Positions 1-9,669 of a DNA stretch of 37,494 bases are shown here, one piece after another. The DNA is from a virus: the IMG/VR virus record IMGVR_UViG_3300010413_000160, positions 1-37,494 of that record, one strand, 5' to 3'. How positions within the stretch are numbered: position 1 is the first letter of the stretch; each line of letters opens with the position of its first letter. The translations under genes and the position numbers were made by a program. The notes under the pieces are model-generated. The model was not told the origin of the DNA, did no database searches, and was given only the letters and a program-made list of their open reading frames with translations.

Positions 1-21
1 CGCGACGGTGACGGCGATGAA

Positions 22-240
22 ATGGCAGAGTTCGGTATGCCTACCACAGTACCAGATGTCGAGCACGACGTAGACTGGGAAGGAATAGTCAGAGAAATCA
101 ATAATATTCTAGTGCAAAACAACGTTACAAGCAGAACAATGCTGCACCACACGCGCAGCCTTGAAGATGTATGTAACGTTGTTAAGCGGCACGTGGACGT
201 GATGTTCAACACGCACGACCACGACACCAAGAACAAGTAA
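22..240 (+). CDS. Small phage protein upstream of the tail tube gene (start uncertain)
   Basis: I do not recognise this 72-residue acidic and His-rich protein. It lies directly upstream of the tail tube gene, where siphoviruses often carry small head-tail or tail-completion proteins, but nothing in the sequence proves that role. The frame stays open to base 1 (Arg-Asp-Gly-Asp-Gly-Asp-Glu before the first Met) and no ribosome binding site is visible, so it may be the 3' end of a longer gene cut by the window edge. Confidence 0.55.
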   Translation: MAEFGMPTTVPDVEHDVDWEGIVREINNILVQNNVTSRTMLHHTRSLEDVCNVVKRHVDVMFNTHDHDTKNK

Positions 241-257
241 TACTTACGGAGGGCAAT

Positions 258-1766
258 ATGGGTACTCCATTGAAAACCGCACACTCTCGTGTCTTTATGA
301 TCGAAGGACGGGCGCGCGGCGATCACCAACCTACTTACGAGTCTTGCCTCCGGATGACAGGTGTATCTCAGAGCTTTGGGGATATCGAACGGATTGAGAA
401 TCCAGACCCTTACGAGTATGGAAAATTCATAGAAATTGGTGAAGTCCGCGGTGCGATTGAGCGGGCTACTACCAGTTTGGAAGGGCGCTACGCCATCAGC
501 CTGATCAGTGATCTCCTCCGCCTTGCTACGAAAGGATGTGCGGTGGACGTTCAGGCTCACTTTGGCGCATGCACCGATCCGTCTGATTTCAACACCTTTG
601 AGAAAGTCCTGATTCTGGAGAGCGCTTATCTCACCTCGTATGACACGGAAGACCTCGGAGCACTGGCAAGCGGCGATAACGCGGCTGTAAATGAGACCGC
701 TGAAATCTCCGCAAAGCTGATATACGAGGCCGTACCGATGACGTACGGCGAGAAAGCCGGGACAATTATCACCAACGAGCTGATCGATGCCGCTCTGTGC
801 GACAGTGCCTCATGCGGTGACTGCCAGGACGAGTCCGATGGCTGCCAGAGAATTTATGCTATCTCTCTGCAGGCTGGTGGTTCTCCTTCTACACCACCTG
901 ATGTTGTTTTCACGCCGGATGGTGGAACGACATGGTACGCGCACGACATTGATACGCTCGGTGCTGCAGAAGACCCGTCAGGGATCGACTGCTTTGGCGA
1001 TTATGTCGTGGTTGTCTCGGCAGATACCGGCACACTTCACTACGCTCTTAAGAGCGAGTTCGAAGATTTGGTAGACCCGACGTTCACGGAAGTAGCGACG
1101 GGTTTTGCTGTGGGTGCTGGCGAACCGCAGGCTATCTTCGTTATCGGGAACACAGCTTTCATCGTCGGTAACGATGGGTACATCTACAAAAGCACAGACA
1201 TCACCGCTGGCGTTACTCAACTTGATGCCGGTACTGTGACTACATCAACACTGAATGACGTGCATGGCATATCTGAGGAAATGATTGTCGCGGTCGGTGA
1301 CAACGGCGATGTAGTGTATACAGAGAATGGATCGACTTTCTCCAGAACGACAACCGACCCGGTCGGCGTCGGCGTCAGCTTGAACTGCGTGTTCGTCAAG
1401 TCCAAGACAGAGTGGTGGGTTGGCTCGTCCGCTGGACGGCTGTACTACACTCTGGATGGTGGCGACTCGTGGAACGAGAAGGCATTTCCTGGCTCTGGGT
1501 CTGGCGTGGTGTATGATATCGAGTTCGCATCGGACTCGGTTGCGTTTCTGTCACACGCTACATCCACTCCAGCAGGGCGCATCCTTCGCAGTTTCAACGG
1601 CGGGTACTCTTGGAAACTCTCGCCTGAGAGAAGTGGTGCAACGATACCGGCCAATGATCGTATCAACGTTCTTGTACCTTGCAAGAACAATGTCAACTTT
1701 GTCGCAGGCTTTGGTCTCGCCGACAACGGTTCAGATGGTTACGCTGTAGTGGGTCTGTCTACGTAA
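258..1766 (+). CDS. Major tail (tube) protein fused to a beta-propeller with Asp-box repeats
   Basis: This 502-residue protein precedes the tail chaperone pair and the tape measure gene, which is the position of the siphovirus tail tube protein. About the first 190 residues look like the tube subunit. A short Cys-rich linker (CDSASCGDCQDESDGC) follows. The rest resembles a beta-propeller of the Ycf48/BNR type, with Asp-box-like turns TPDGGTTW (about residue 219), TLDGGDSW (about 398) and SFNGGYSW (about 445). Such domains bind sugars or proteins in other families; here it would decorate the outside of the tube. The start follows a GGAGGG ribosome binding site. The tube call rests mainly on gene order, whereas the propeller is visible in the sequence. 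A separate decoration protein is the alternative. Confidence 0.7.
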   Translation: MGTPLKTAHSRVFMIEGRARGDHQPTYESCLRMTGVSQSFGDIERIENPDPYEYGKFIEIGEVRGAIERATTSLEGRYAISLISDLLRLATKGCAVDVQAHFGACTDPSDFNTFEKVLILESAYLTSYDTEDLGALASGDNAAVNETAEISAKLIYEAVPMTYGEKAGTIITNELIDAALCDSASCGDCQDESDGCQRIYAISLQAGGSPSTPPDVVFTPDGGTTWYAHDIDTLGAAEDPSGIDCFGDYVVVVSADTGTLHYALKSEFEDLVDPTFTEVATGFAVGAGEPQAIFVIGNTAFIVGNDGYIYKSTDITAGVTQLDAGTVTTSTLNDVHGISEEMIVAVGDNGDVVYTENGSTFSRTTTDPVGVGVSLNCVFVKSKTEWWVGSSAGRLYYTLDGGDSWNEKAFPGSGSGVVYDIEFASDSVAFLSHATSTPAGRILRSFNGGYSWKLSPERSGATIPANDRINVLVPCKNNVNFVAGFGLADNGSDGYAVVGLST

Positions 1767-1781
1767 TAGAAAGGATTTTAG

Positions 1782-2315
1782 ATGACGGGCAATTCCAAAC
1801 CTAGTCCTGCTGTTTCACAGGCTAAGAAAAACTCTGTGAAATATGAGGCAATCGAAATGATTCTGGCAACTGGCGATGAGGCAATCCTGATGCCAGTATC
1901 AGCTTCTTTGATTGATGCTGTCACAAGTGAGATCAAAGACCCGGAAGTACCCAAGTGGTACAACAAGGAGGCTGACAGGGAAGAGGAGAACTACAACCAT
2001 CCCGCCTATCTGCAGGGACTTGATGACGCAAACCGCAGGCGTGGTATCGCCGCTCTTGATGCGATTGTTATGTTTGGCGTCGAGCTCGTGAATGGGCTTC
2101 CCGAGAATGACAAATGGTTGCAGAAGTTGAAATTCATGGAACGGCGTAATATGCTCTCTCTGAGTGGATACGATCTCGATGACCCGCTTGACCTCGAGTT
2201 TCTATACAAGAGGTTTGTGGCTGTAGATAACGCCACTGTCAATAAAGTCAGCGAACTTTCGGGGATTTCCTCACAGGAGGTCGCTAACATAGAGAACTCC
2301 TTTCAAGGTGACTAG
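1782..2315 (+). CDS. Tail assembly chaperone (gpG-like, upstream frame)
   Basis: This 177-residue mostly helical acidic protein sits between the tube gene and the tape measure gene. In siphoviruses that slot holds the chaperone (lambda gpG and analogues) that coats the tape measure protein before tube polymerisation. A GAAAGGAT ribosome binding site precedes the ATG. Its last codons (TCC TTT CAA GGT GAC TAG) overlap the next frame, as in gpG/gpGT pairs made by programmed frameshifting. The function is assigned from position and overlap; no conserved motif was identified. Confidence 0.65.
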   Translation: MTGNSKPSPAVSQAKKNSVKYEAIEMILATGDEAILMPVSASLIDAVTSEIKDPEVPKWYNKEADREEENYNHPAYLQGLDDANRRRGIAALDAIVMFGVELVNGLPENDKWLQKLKFMERRNMLSLSGYDLDDPLDLEFLYKRFVAVDNATVNKVSELSGISSQEVANIENSFQGD

Positions 2316-2562
2316 GTTTGGATTGCCTATCAGACAAATCCACGTAAAAGATTCGATAGACCCGCAAATAGGCTACAGCGAGAGCTTTGGCGAGATGGAG
2401 GCCGCTCACGCTGCGAACCTCAATCTCTGGGAGTGGGAACAAGGCACATACCCGAGGTGGTTCAAGGCGCGGGTAATTGCATGGTATAACATGCATAACC
2501 TCATCGAGCTGCATAAGCAGGACGCGTTGTCGCGAGCAATGAAAGCGCGTTCTAAGAGGTAG
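2308..2562 (+). CDS. Tail assembly chaperone, T-like extension (probably made by +1 frameshift)
   Basis: This 84-residue frame overlaps the end of the upstream chaperone and ends just before the tape measure gene. It contains a Trp-rich segment (LNLWEWEQGTYPRWFK) followed by a basic helix, compatible with the T domain of gpGT proteins. The only early start is GTG at 2308. The nearest Shine-Dalgarno (AGGAGG, 2275-2280) is 27 bases away, too far for efficient initiation. The frame is open upstream to a stop at 2290, so a +1 shift between about 2293 and 2312, for example on TTT-C at 2301-2304, would fuse it to the upstream protein. Independent initiation at GTG is the alternative. Confidence 0.6.
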   Translation: MTRFGLPIRQIHVKDSIDPQIGYSESFGEMEAAHAANLNLWEWEQGTYPRWFKARVIAWYNMHNLIELHKQDALSRAMKARSKR

Positions 2563-2566
2563 CGTT

Positions 2567-5500
2567 ATGGCTTTTCAGCGAGGCGGCATTGAGCTCATAG
2601 CCGGGAACGTAAGGGGATTTATAAGTTCTCTCGGCAAAGTCAACCGTGCTTACGACCAGATGAATAAGGCGGCGGGGAACGCTGCAAAACAAGTCACCAA
2701 GACTGGCGACCAAGTTACCGCGGCTAACCGCCGTATGGAACGAGCTCAGAACAACCTGATAAAAGCCCAATACGCTGAAGATAGCGCGTTGAAACGCCTT
2801 CAAATTGCAGAAGATAACTACAATAAAGAGCTAAGTAAAGGCGCAAAGGTTAACGCGGATAAGCTAATATCACTTGATCGTCTGGTTGGTATCTACGATA
2901 ACCAGTACAAATCAGCTTTACTGACGACAACAAACGCACAAGAGAGCCTTACGGCAGCTCAAGAGGCGGCAACTGCTGCACAGAACGCTAATACCGCAGC
3001 GATGGGTGCTGGAGCGGCATCTGCAAAAACAGCAAGCACAGTATTTGCAGTTCTTGGTGTTGCGGTAGCTGGTATAACAATCGCATTGGGCGCAGCTACT
3101 ATTGCGTGGCGTGCGTTCAGTTCCATTATCAGTTTCGGTATAGGTATCATCAATAAGCTGATCGGTGTCGTAAAGAGCGCAGCCCGTGGCATAATCAATT
3201 TCTTTTCGAGGGCGTTCTCGACAGCTCTTGGATTTGGCATTTTTGACTTGTTCCGCAATATATCATCTGGGATCAACAACATGGTCTCAGAGCTGGGGGA
3301 TGCAATCGGTTTCTTTCAGAGGCTAAGGATACAGCTTGAGGCGTTATCAGCCCGTGATATCGCACAAGAAACCCTGATACCGATGTCGGATGCTTTCAAG
3401 CTGGCAACAGATCGCGCCGAAGCCTTGGAAACGTGGATCAAAAACATAGCGGTCAGGACACCGTTTACAGCGCAAGGCATTGCTCAGACGTTAGCAATGG
3501 CAAACGCCATGGGTCTCACCATAGGCACGGCTAAACGTCTGACTGGCGCTGTGATCGATTTCACGTCTGCCATGGGTCTCACCGAAGACCACATGTACCG
3601 CATCATCTACAACTTCGGGCAGATGCTTGCACAAGGCAAGCTAAATGGTCGTGAGTTCCGCGACCTGGCAAACAGCTTTGTACCTGTCTGGAGGATGCTG
3701 GATAGGATGGCACAGCAGACAGGTAAGACGACAGAGGAGTTCAAGAAGCTGGCTTTTGAAGGCAAAGTGCCTGTTGAGGCGTTCTTCAATGAGTTTATCA
3801 GGCTGGCTGAAGAGGACTTTGCTGGTGCTGCTGGAAAGATGGCTCGTACGCTTACGGGTGTAGCAAACAACTTCCGTGACTTTATCCAGATCATTCTAGG
3901 CACGAGCGTGCTTGGGCCTGTAATGGATCGCATCGCGGAAAAGCTATCTAATGCTCTGGATTTTCTTTTGAGACCAGAGTTCCGTAGGGCTGCAGAGCAG
4001 ATAGGGCGCACACTCTTATCGGCTTTCACGCAGATCGAGGCAGGCGTCAACACTCTTGCCACATCGCTAGGTAAACTGGCAACAGCTTTTGGTATCGTTA
4101 CACCAGGCGCGATGGGCTTTTCAAGAGCTATCGCTTTTGTATCTATATTTATACGTAGAGTCATCGAACGTGTTGCACAGTTTGTAACAGGTCTGAGTAC
4201 GAACCTGAGCACGAATTTCCAGACGCTTGCCAAGAACTTCGCGACATGGGGGTACAACATTGTTGCATCGTTCGCAAAAGGTATGTCAGCAGCAATAAAG
4301 CTGATCGTTCTGGTCATAAACACGATTACAAGGATACTAACCTACTGGTTCAAAGGTCTTTCCCCGCCCAGGATCGCTCCAAACATTGATAAATGGGGCG
4401 CAAATATGATCTCGGAGTGGGTCAAAGGCTGGACAAAGTTTGACATCAGTGCCTTCTCTGATATCGCTGACACTGTTGAGTCTTTCCTGAGAAGTATAGC
4501 GTTCAAGATAGGCGGTAAGGATGAAGTGAATCTCATCCCACGCATCCTCGGTGCGCGGCAGACCATTGCTAATGCTATAAATGCTGTCAGAAAGGGCTTC
4601 TCTACGATAGAAGAGGCCGCAAGGAGGGTTGTCAGGCAGGTTGGAAACCTGACATCTGAATTCAAGGACTATATCATTGCTCTGTTTGACGTAGCTGCCT
4701 TAGAGAAGAAAGTCGCTGATGCAGCCAAGGACGTGGCTGATGCACAGAGTATTGTCGAGTCTGTTAACAAGCGCATAAAGATATCACAGGATGAGCTCAA
4801 TGCTGTCAACGAGAAATATGACAGCATACTAAAAGACCTCAACAACCAGCTACGGCAAGTTACAGAGGAATATGATGAGCAGCTAAGGCTGAACGAGATC
4901 AATGCCGCGATAGGCACTGGACTCCTGACAGACGCAGAGAAAGAGCGCCTTGAAATGGAGAAGCGGTCGATTGGTCTCAAACAGCAGATACGCACGGTAG
5001 AGGACGAGCGCGATGCCGCAGTAGACGCAATCGAGGCGCGCATTACAGCCTTGGAGGCCGAAAGGGATGCAGCTCAGTTACGCCAGGACGCGGCTGAGGC
5101 TGCCGAGCAGGCTGCACAAAACGAGCTGGACGCCGCGCAAGAACGCCTTGACCTCACGAAAGCGATTATCGATGAGCAGATAAAACAGAACGAGTTGATA
5201 CAGGATCAGATCAACTTGCTCAAAAAGTTGGCTGAGGCAAGTGCTAGTGGTGGAGCTGGCGCTATAGAGGACTTGAGCGAGGCCTTTGGCGATTTCGGCG
5301 ATACGCTCGAGACAGTTACAGGCAAGAGCAAGCTACTGATCTCTAAAATGAGGATATCAGTTGATAACTTTATCAAGGGGCTCGAAGGTATGTCTGGAGC
5401 TCTTGATCCTCTGACTGGCGAGGGTGGCGCTCTATCTCTGCTAAACGAGTCTATGACTGGTCTCTATAATGCGTTATTTGGCATCAGCACGGAAGTGCCG

Positions 5501-6580
5501 TTCTCGTCCGTAATCGGCCCTGCTGGAAATTTGTTTGCGGAAGCAGAGACGCCAGCCTCTAAATTTTCCGAGGCGGTAGATAAAATAGCAAAAGCCTTCA
5601 GCGATTTTGACTGGGATTCTTTTGCGGATGCTCTTGTAAAAATAGCTCAGACAATAGCCGATACAGACTGGACTAAGATAGCCGATGCCATCATTTCAAT
5701 TATTGATGCATTTGAAGAGTGGTCTGTTCTAGTAGCCGAAGAGGGGCCGGTTGTTGGCACTCTTGATACGATACACAAAAAATTCACCGAATATTTTGCG
5801 GAAGGCACTGGTCTTATACCTAACATCTTGCAAGGATTTTGGAATAGCACTTTGCTTGGCTGGACTATTCTAAAGCTGCTTCTTGTCGATAAGTCTATTG
5901 TGCCTGAAATGATGGAGGCAATCGACACGGTAATGAGAACTACTCTGGAAGACCTCCAGACGTGGTTCGACAACACATGGCTCGGGCAAATGGTGGGAAG
6001 TTTCACCACATTTATGACTGACTCTCTAACAGAATTTGAGACAGGTCTTGGCAACATAAAGACAGAATGGGAAACCAGGTTCGAGGGGTTCAAGACTTAT
6101 GTAAATGGCGTGTTCAACGATCCCGATGGTATTGTGGCAAAGGTAAAGACCGCTATGGATGGTCTAGCCACGTTCTTTGGTCTCAAAGGCACGCTTGCTA
6201 CGGCAATAATGTCATTTATAAACAATGTGCTCGACGCGCTCATATCAAAATTGGAAACAGCTTGGAACTGGATACTCAAAATAAAAGGTGCAAAGGGAAC
6301 GGAAAACACGGACGGCGGAAACTTCCAGCATGGCGGTATTGCGTTCAAAGGCACAAGGAACATCGTTGGAGAGAAAGGACGTGAGCTGTTTATACCGGCA
6401 CAAACAGGGCTTGTTCTCCCGAACTGGCTGACGGAGAGAATACTTGCGCCGCCAATGATGTCGCAGGGCGGCAATACGTACATCACGAATGTTGAAGTCA
6501 ATCCTAGCTACGCCAACATGCAGTCAGAGGCAAGCGTGTACTACGACGTGACGGCAGCACTTTCGGCAGCGAGGCGGTAA
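2567..6580 (+). CDS. Tail tape measure protein
   Basis: At 1337 residues this is the longest gene in the window. It sets tail length and helps DNA delivery. Residues 1-150 are helical and Ala/Gln-rich. Hydrophobic stretches follow at about 155-230. A tape-measure N-terminal domain lies at about 245-450, including the segment around MGLTEDHMYRIIYNFGQ and GKLNGREFRDLA. A long coiled coil rich in Ala, Glu and Gln spans about 705-880. The C-terminus has the familiar GGIAFKGTRNIVGEKGRELF pattern. The usual 0.15 nm per residue would predict a tail near 200 nm. The start has an AAGAGG site just upstream, and the stop overlaps the next ATG by one base. Confidence 0.95.
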   Translation: MAFQRGGIELIAGNVRGFISSLGKVNRAYDQMNKAAGNAAKQVTKTGDQVTAANRRMERAQNNLIKAQYAEDSALKRLQIAEDNYNKELSKGAKVNADKLISLDRLVGIYDNQYKSALLTTTNAQESLTAAQEAATAAQNANTAAMGAGAASAKTASTVFAVLGVAVAGITIALGAATIAWRAFSSIISFGIGIINKLIGVVKSAARGIINFFSRAFSTALGFGIFDLFRNISSGINNMVSELGDAIGFFQRLRIQLEALSARDIAQETLIPMSDAFKLATDRAEALETWIKNIAVRTPFTAQGIAQTLAMANAMGLTIGTAKRLTGAVIDFTSAMGLTEDHMYRIIYNFGQMLAQGKLNGREFRDLANSFVPVWRMLDRMAQQTGKTTEEFKKLAFEGKVPVEAFFNEFIRLAEEDFAGAAGKMARTLTGVANNFRDFIQIILGTSVLGPVMDRIAEKLSNALDFLLRPEFRRAAEQIGRTLLSAFTQIEAGVNTLATSLGKLATAFGIVTPGAMGFSRAIAFVSIFIRRVIERVAQFVTGLSTNLSTNFQTLAKNFATWGYNIVASFAKGMSAAIKLIVLVINTITRILTYWFKGLSPPRIAPNIDKWGANMISEWVKGWTKFDISAFSDIADTVESFLRSIAFKIGGKDEVNLIPRILGARQTIANAINAVRKGFSTIEEAARRVVRQVGNLTSEFKDYIIALFDVAALEKKVADAAKDVADAQSIVESVNKRIKISQDELNAVNEKYDSILKDLNNQLRQVTEEYDEQLRLNEINAAIGTGLLTDAEKERLEMEKRSIGLKQQIRTVEDERDAAVDAIEARITALEAERDAAQLRQDAAEAAEQAAQNELDAAQERLDLTKAIIDEQIKQNELIQDQINLLKKLAEASASGGAGAIEDLSEAFGDFGDTLETVTGKSKLLISKMRISVDNFIKGLEGMSGALDPLTGEGGALSLLNESMTGLYNALFGISTEVPFSSVIGPAGNLFAEAETPASKFSEAVDKIAKAFSDFDWDSFADALVKIAQTIADTDWTKIADAIISIIDAFEEWSVLVAEEGPVVGTLDTIHKKFTEYFAEGTGLIPNILQGFWNSTLLGWTILKLLLVDKSIVPEMMEAIDTVMRTTLEDLQTWFDNTWLGQMVGSFTTFMTDSLTEFETGLGNIKTEWETRFEGFKTYVNGVFNDPDGIVAKVKTAMDGLATFFGLKGTLATAIMSFINNVLDALISKLETAWNWILKIKGAKGTENTDGGNFQHGGIAFKGTRNIVGEKGRELFIPAQTGLVLPNWLTERILAPPMMSQGGNTYITNVEVNPSYANMQSEASVYYDVTAALSAARR

Positions 6581-7518
6581 TGGTACAGCTATACGAATTT
6601 ACTCAATATATCTCTCCAGATGGAGAAGTGTACAGATTTGAAACTGACGATAAGTTTCTGATCAGCGAAACTGGGTTCGGTATGCCGCCAATATCGTATA
6701 TAACACAGAGAAGCCCAATACAGCATGGTGAGACTGCGATAGACTTTCGCCTTAACCCGCGTGTGATACAGCTTGTCCATCGCAGGAACGGGTGCAGCCG
6801 TGAAGAATACTGGGCGAACAGGTCTGCTTTACTAAATGTTATTCGACCTAACAGGGCTAACTATTACGGAAGATCGTACCCGCCACTGTTACAACATGGT
6901 AAGCTACGCAAAATATTCAAAGATGGCTCGATGCGAGACCTTGATGTTGTAATCGAGCAAGGGCCGGAGTTTGTTGCAAGAGACCCATCAAGATGGGACG
7001 AATGGGCATTTACAGAGACACTGAGATTTATTGCTCACGACCCAATTCTTTATGACCCCGTTGAAAAGTCACAGGTCTGGACTCTTGCGCTAGACAGTGA
7101 GCTTGAGTTTGAAATAACATTCCCAATCAGGTTTGGTGATCAAGCAGTCAACACAAATACAGATATAACATACCTCGGCTCGTGGTTATCTTATCCAAGA
7201 TTTGTGATACAAGGCCCGACTACTGGTTTTTATATCGAGAACACGACGACTGAAGAGGTCTTGCGGTATACGAGAAGGATTGTAAACGGGGAGACTGTGA
7301 CAGTAGGTCTTGATTTTGGCAACAAGTCTATTGTTAGCAGTGTGAGCGGGAGTGTAATACGCTACTTGACTGACGATAGTGATCTGGCTACATTTCATAT
7401 TGCGCCTGACCCCGAAGCACCTTCTGGCGTAAACACATTTAACATTATTTTACCTGACCCTGTTTTCGGCACAACGGCAATAACAATGTACTGGTACGAC
7501 AGGTACATTGGCAATTAG
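6580..7518 (+). CDS. Distal tail protein (Dit-like)
   Basis: This 312-residue beta-rich protein starts on the last base of the tape measure stop codon, so translation is probably coupled. The gene after the tape measure normally encodes the distal tail hub, which joins the tube to the baseplate and fibres. The N-terminal half has the pattern of that family: an early strand with YRFET, the segment ISYITQRSPIQHGETAID, then FRLNPRVIQLVHRRNGCSRE, followed by a conserved RPNRANYY. The C-terminal half (about residues 180-312) looks like a galectin-like beta sandwich. The assignment rests on position and overall pattern. Confidence 0.75.
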   Translation: MVQLYEFTQYISPDGEVYRFETDDKFLISETGFGMPPISYITQRSPIQHGETAIDFRLNPRVIQLVHRRNGCSREEYWANRSALLNVIRPNRANYYGRSYPPLLQHGKLRKIFKDGSMRDLDVVIEQGPEFVARDPSRWDEWAFTETLRFIAHDPILYDPVEKSQVWTLALDSELEFEITFPIRFGDQAVNTNTDITYLGSWLSYPRFVIQGPTTGFYIENTTTEEVLRYTRRIVNGETVTVGLDFGNKSIVSSVSGSVIRYLTDDSDLATFHIAPDPEAPSGVNTFNIILPDPVFGTTAITMYWYDRYIGN

Positions 7519-7530
7519 AGGAGAGATAAG

Positions 7531-8421
7531 ATGACTGAGAATTCACGTTTTTGGGGTGGAACTTCTGTTGGTGACGCGACTGATGCGCCTTATTCAGACC
7601 TTGAGTTCGCTGTTTGGGCTGTCAACTTGCTCACATATGACAGGCGATACGAAGGGGTTGTCCATAAAGCAACAGCTCCTTACAGTAGCGAACTCGCGGT
7701 TTCAAATCCTGCTGGTACAACGATAAGAGTTGCCCCTGGAATAGCCTTTGTAAATGGAAGGTGGTACTCAAATAGTGCAAACATTGATACTGATGTCAAT
7801 GGTATGGGTACTGGTTATTACAATGTTGTTCTAAGGTCAGATGAGGGTGCTCAGACCATACGCGCAACCATACACGGCCCGCAAGCTGGAACGCCGCCTG
7901 CTGTTACACAGGATGCGTCTTACTGGGAGATTTCTATAGGCACATTCTACTTTGACGATGGGACAAACACTATCTCCAGCCTTACCGATACTAGAGACTA
8001 TATACCAACTACTCTCGCAAACACGCAACACATAGCAGATGATGCCGTAGACGATACAAAAGCGGGCAACAGAGTTCCGCAGTTGTACAGAAGGAAAGGT
8101 GGTCACAGTGATGACTGGGATGTTTATGGTGGAACGACCTATACACCCGGTGCGGTTAGGATGCAATGTGGTGTTTTCCCATTAACGATTGCTACTCCTG
8201 GAACAAGTGATGCTGTAACAATATCGTTTCCTGTTGCTTTTTCTTATCCGCCGATTGTATTTATCACATTACAAAGATCATTCAATTCACCACTGTGGCA
8301 CATACATGTCATAGATGGGAATACGACAACATCACAGTTCGATGTTTATGCAGACAGGGAAACAAATCCAGGTGTTGACCAAACTGCTTATATTGCATGG
8401 TTAGCAATTGGGCCTGAATAA
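7531..8421 (+). CDS. Tail fibre or receptor-binding protein with H-type-lectin-like C-terminus
   Basis: This 296-residue protein lies between the distal tail and Gp37-like genes. The first 150 residues look like a baseplate-attached fibre base, with segment VAPGIAFVNGRWY. The last 90 residues resemble an H-type lectin fold: the pair AVTISFPVAFSYPPIVFITL, a middle strand ending SQFDVYADRE, and a closing AYIAWLAIGPE. In other proteins that fold binds carbohydrate, often as trimers, so a role in host-surface sugar recognition is likely. The start follows GAGGAGAGATAAG. The lectin call is a pattern match by eye. Confidence 0.6.
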   Translation: MTENSRFWGGTSVGDATDAPYSDLEFAVWAVNLLTYDRRYEGVVHKATAPYSSELAVSNPAGTTIRVAPGIAFVNGRWYSNSANIDTDVNGMGTGYYNVVLRSDEGAQTIRATIHGPQAGTPPAVTQDASYWEISIGTFYFDDGTNTISSLTDTRDYIPTTLANTQHIADDAVDDTKAGNRVPQLYRRKGGHSDDWDVYGGTTYTPGAVRMQCGVFPLTIATPGTSDAVTISFPVAFSYPPIVFITLQRSFNSPLWHIHVIDGNTTTSQFDVYADRETNPGVDQTAYIAWLAIGPE

Positions 8422-9668
8422 TGGGTCAGTATTACGTTCTAGTCCGTGATACAGAAGGGGCAGAGCTTGCAGTAATAGACAACTACGTAAGCCTGTCTTT
8501 CCAGCACAAGCTAAACAGCGTTGGGCAGTTTAGCCTTGAGCTGATTGACGAGAGAGATGCTAACGGTGTTCTCCTTACAAGCGAAGATAAGATATCGCTG
8601 TTTGAGCTTGACGGTATTGTAGAGTTCTGGCGCTCAGACGCTATGGCTCAGCTTGGGTGGTATAGAGAGTTTGCTGGTCTATATAGAAAGATGACGCCAT
8701 CTATATCCAGTGATGGTAAGCGCACGGTCTTGCTGGAGGGATTTTGCCCTAATCATCTATTGTCCCGCAGGGTGATAGCATATAACACTGGAACGATCAA
8801 AGCAGACAAAGACGATACAGCAGATCAGGTCGTGTATGAGTATATTGACGAGAATTGTGGGCAAAACGCCACAGTAGCTAATGGAAGATACTGCGACCCT
8901 GAATATGGACAAGTGCCAGGAGACGAAGTTGATGCAGATGGAGTTATGCCTGAGTTTTATGTTGACGCTCCGGATGCGTACGATTTTGGCGATGGCAACG
9001 TAGTGGACTGGAGGGGCAGCAAGTCGTTTGAGAACCTTCTGGATGTCTTACAAGAGATAGCCGAGTTCGCAAATATTGATTTTGTTGTGCAGCACAGCAT
9101 AGACGCGTCAGGCATTACTGTATATCACTGTGAGATACATACAAACTGGATTGGAACAGACCGTACAGAAGACAGCATTGACGGCGATATTGAGCCTGTG
9201 ACATTTTCTGTCGGTCTTGGTACTCTGCAAGATGCGTCGCGCACGTATGACAGGTCACAAGAAGCAACGGTTGTGTTTGTTCTAGGTGGCGGCGACATGA
9301 GCACGCGATCTGTGCTGCCTGTAGAAAACACAACACAAATCGCAGCGTCTCCCTATAACAGAATAGAGGTCGCCAGAGGTGCATCTGACAACGAGTTTGT
9401 TTACCAGCTTAGAGATTACGGCAAAGCTGCCCTTGAAGAGATGGCGTATAAAGATGAGATATCTGCGAAAGTAATGCAGCAGTCTGTCCTGTCATATGCA
9501 AAACACTACTTTCTAGGCGACCATGTGCAGATAAGATTTCGTGACACGCTGATGGAGTATCGCATAACTGGTATCAATATATCTTATGCAAGCTCTGGTG
9601 AAGAAAGTATTGAGGTTGTCTTTGAGCGCAGGAAATCAACAAAGCCTGGTATAGAGTCGGACTTGTGA
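8421..9668 (+). CDS. Gp37-like tail protein (siphovirus ReqiPepy6 Gp37 family)
   Basis: This 415-residue protein begins with YYVLVRDTEGAELAVIDNY and continues with a strand pattern (SLSFQHKLNSVGQFSLELID) typical of the Gp37-like tail proteins of actinobacterial and Firmicutes siphoviruses. These are thought to form the baseplate hub in the role of tail-associated lysin or gp27-type proteins. The C-terminal part (about residues 330-400) has the closing hub strands, including LGDHVQIRFRDTLMEYRITG-type spacing. No peptidase or lysozyme domain was seen. The ATG overlaps the preceding stop by one base. Confidence 0.75.
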   Translation: MGQYYVLVRDTEGAELAVIDNYVSLSFQHKLNSVGQFSLELIDERDANGVLLTSEDKISLFELDGIVEFWRSDAMAQLGWYREFAGLYRKMTPSISSDGKRTVLLEGFCPNHLLSRRVIAYNTGTIKADKDDTADQVVYEYIDENCGQNATVANGRYCDPEYGQVPGDEVDADGVMPEFYVDAPDAYDFGDGNVVDWRGSKSFENLLDVLQEIAEFANIDFVVQHSIDASGITVYHCEIHTNWIGTDRTEDSIDGDIEPVTFSVGLGTLQDASRTYDRSQEATVVFVLGGGDMSTRSVLPVENTTQIAASPYNRIEVARGASDNEFVYQLRDYGKAALEEMAYKDEISAKVMQQSVLSYAKHYFLGDHVQIRFRDTLMEYRITGINISYASSGEESIEVVFERRKSTKPGIESDL

Positions 9669-9669
9669 T

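Noticed and set aside
3607-4323. Long minus-strand open frame inside the tape measure gene
   Set aside because: It has no ribosome binding site and lies wholly antisense to a well-supported gene; the long tape measure gene produces such shadows.
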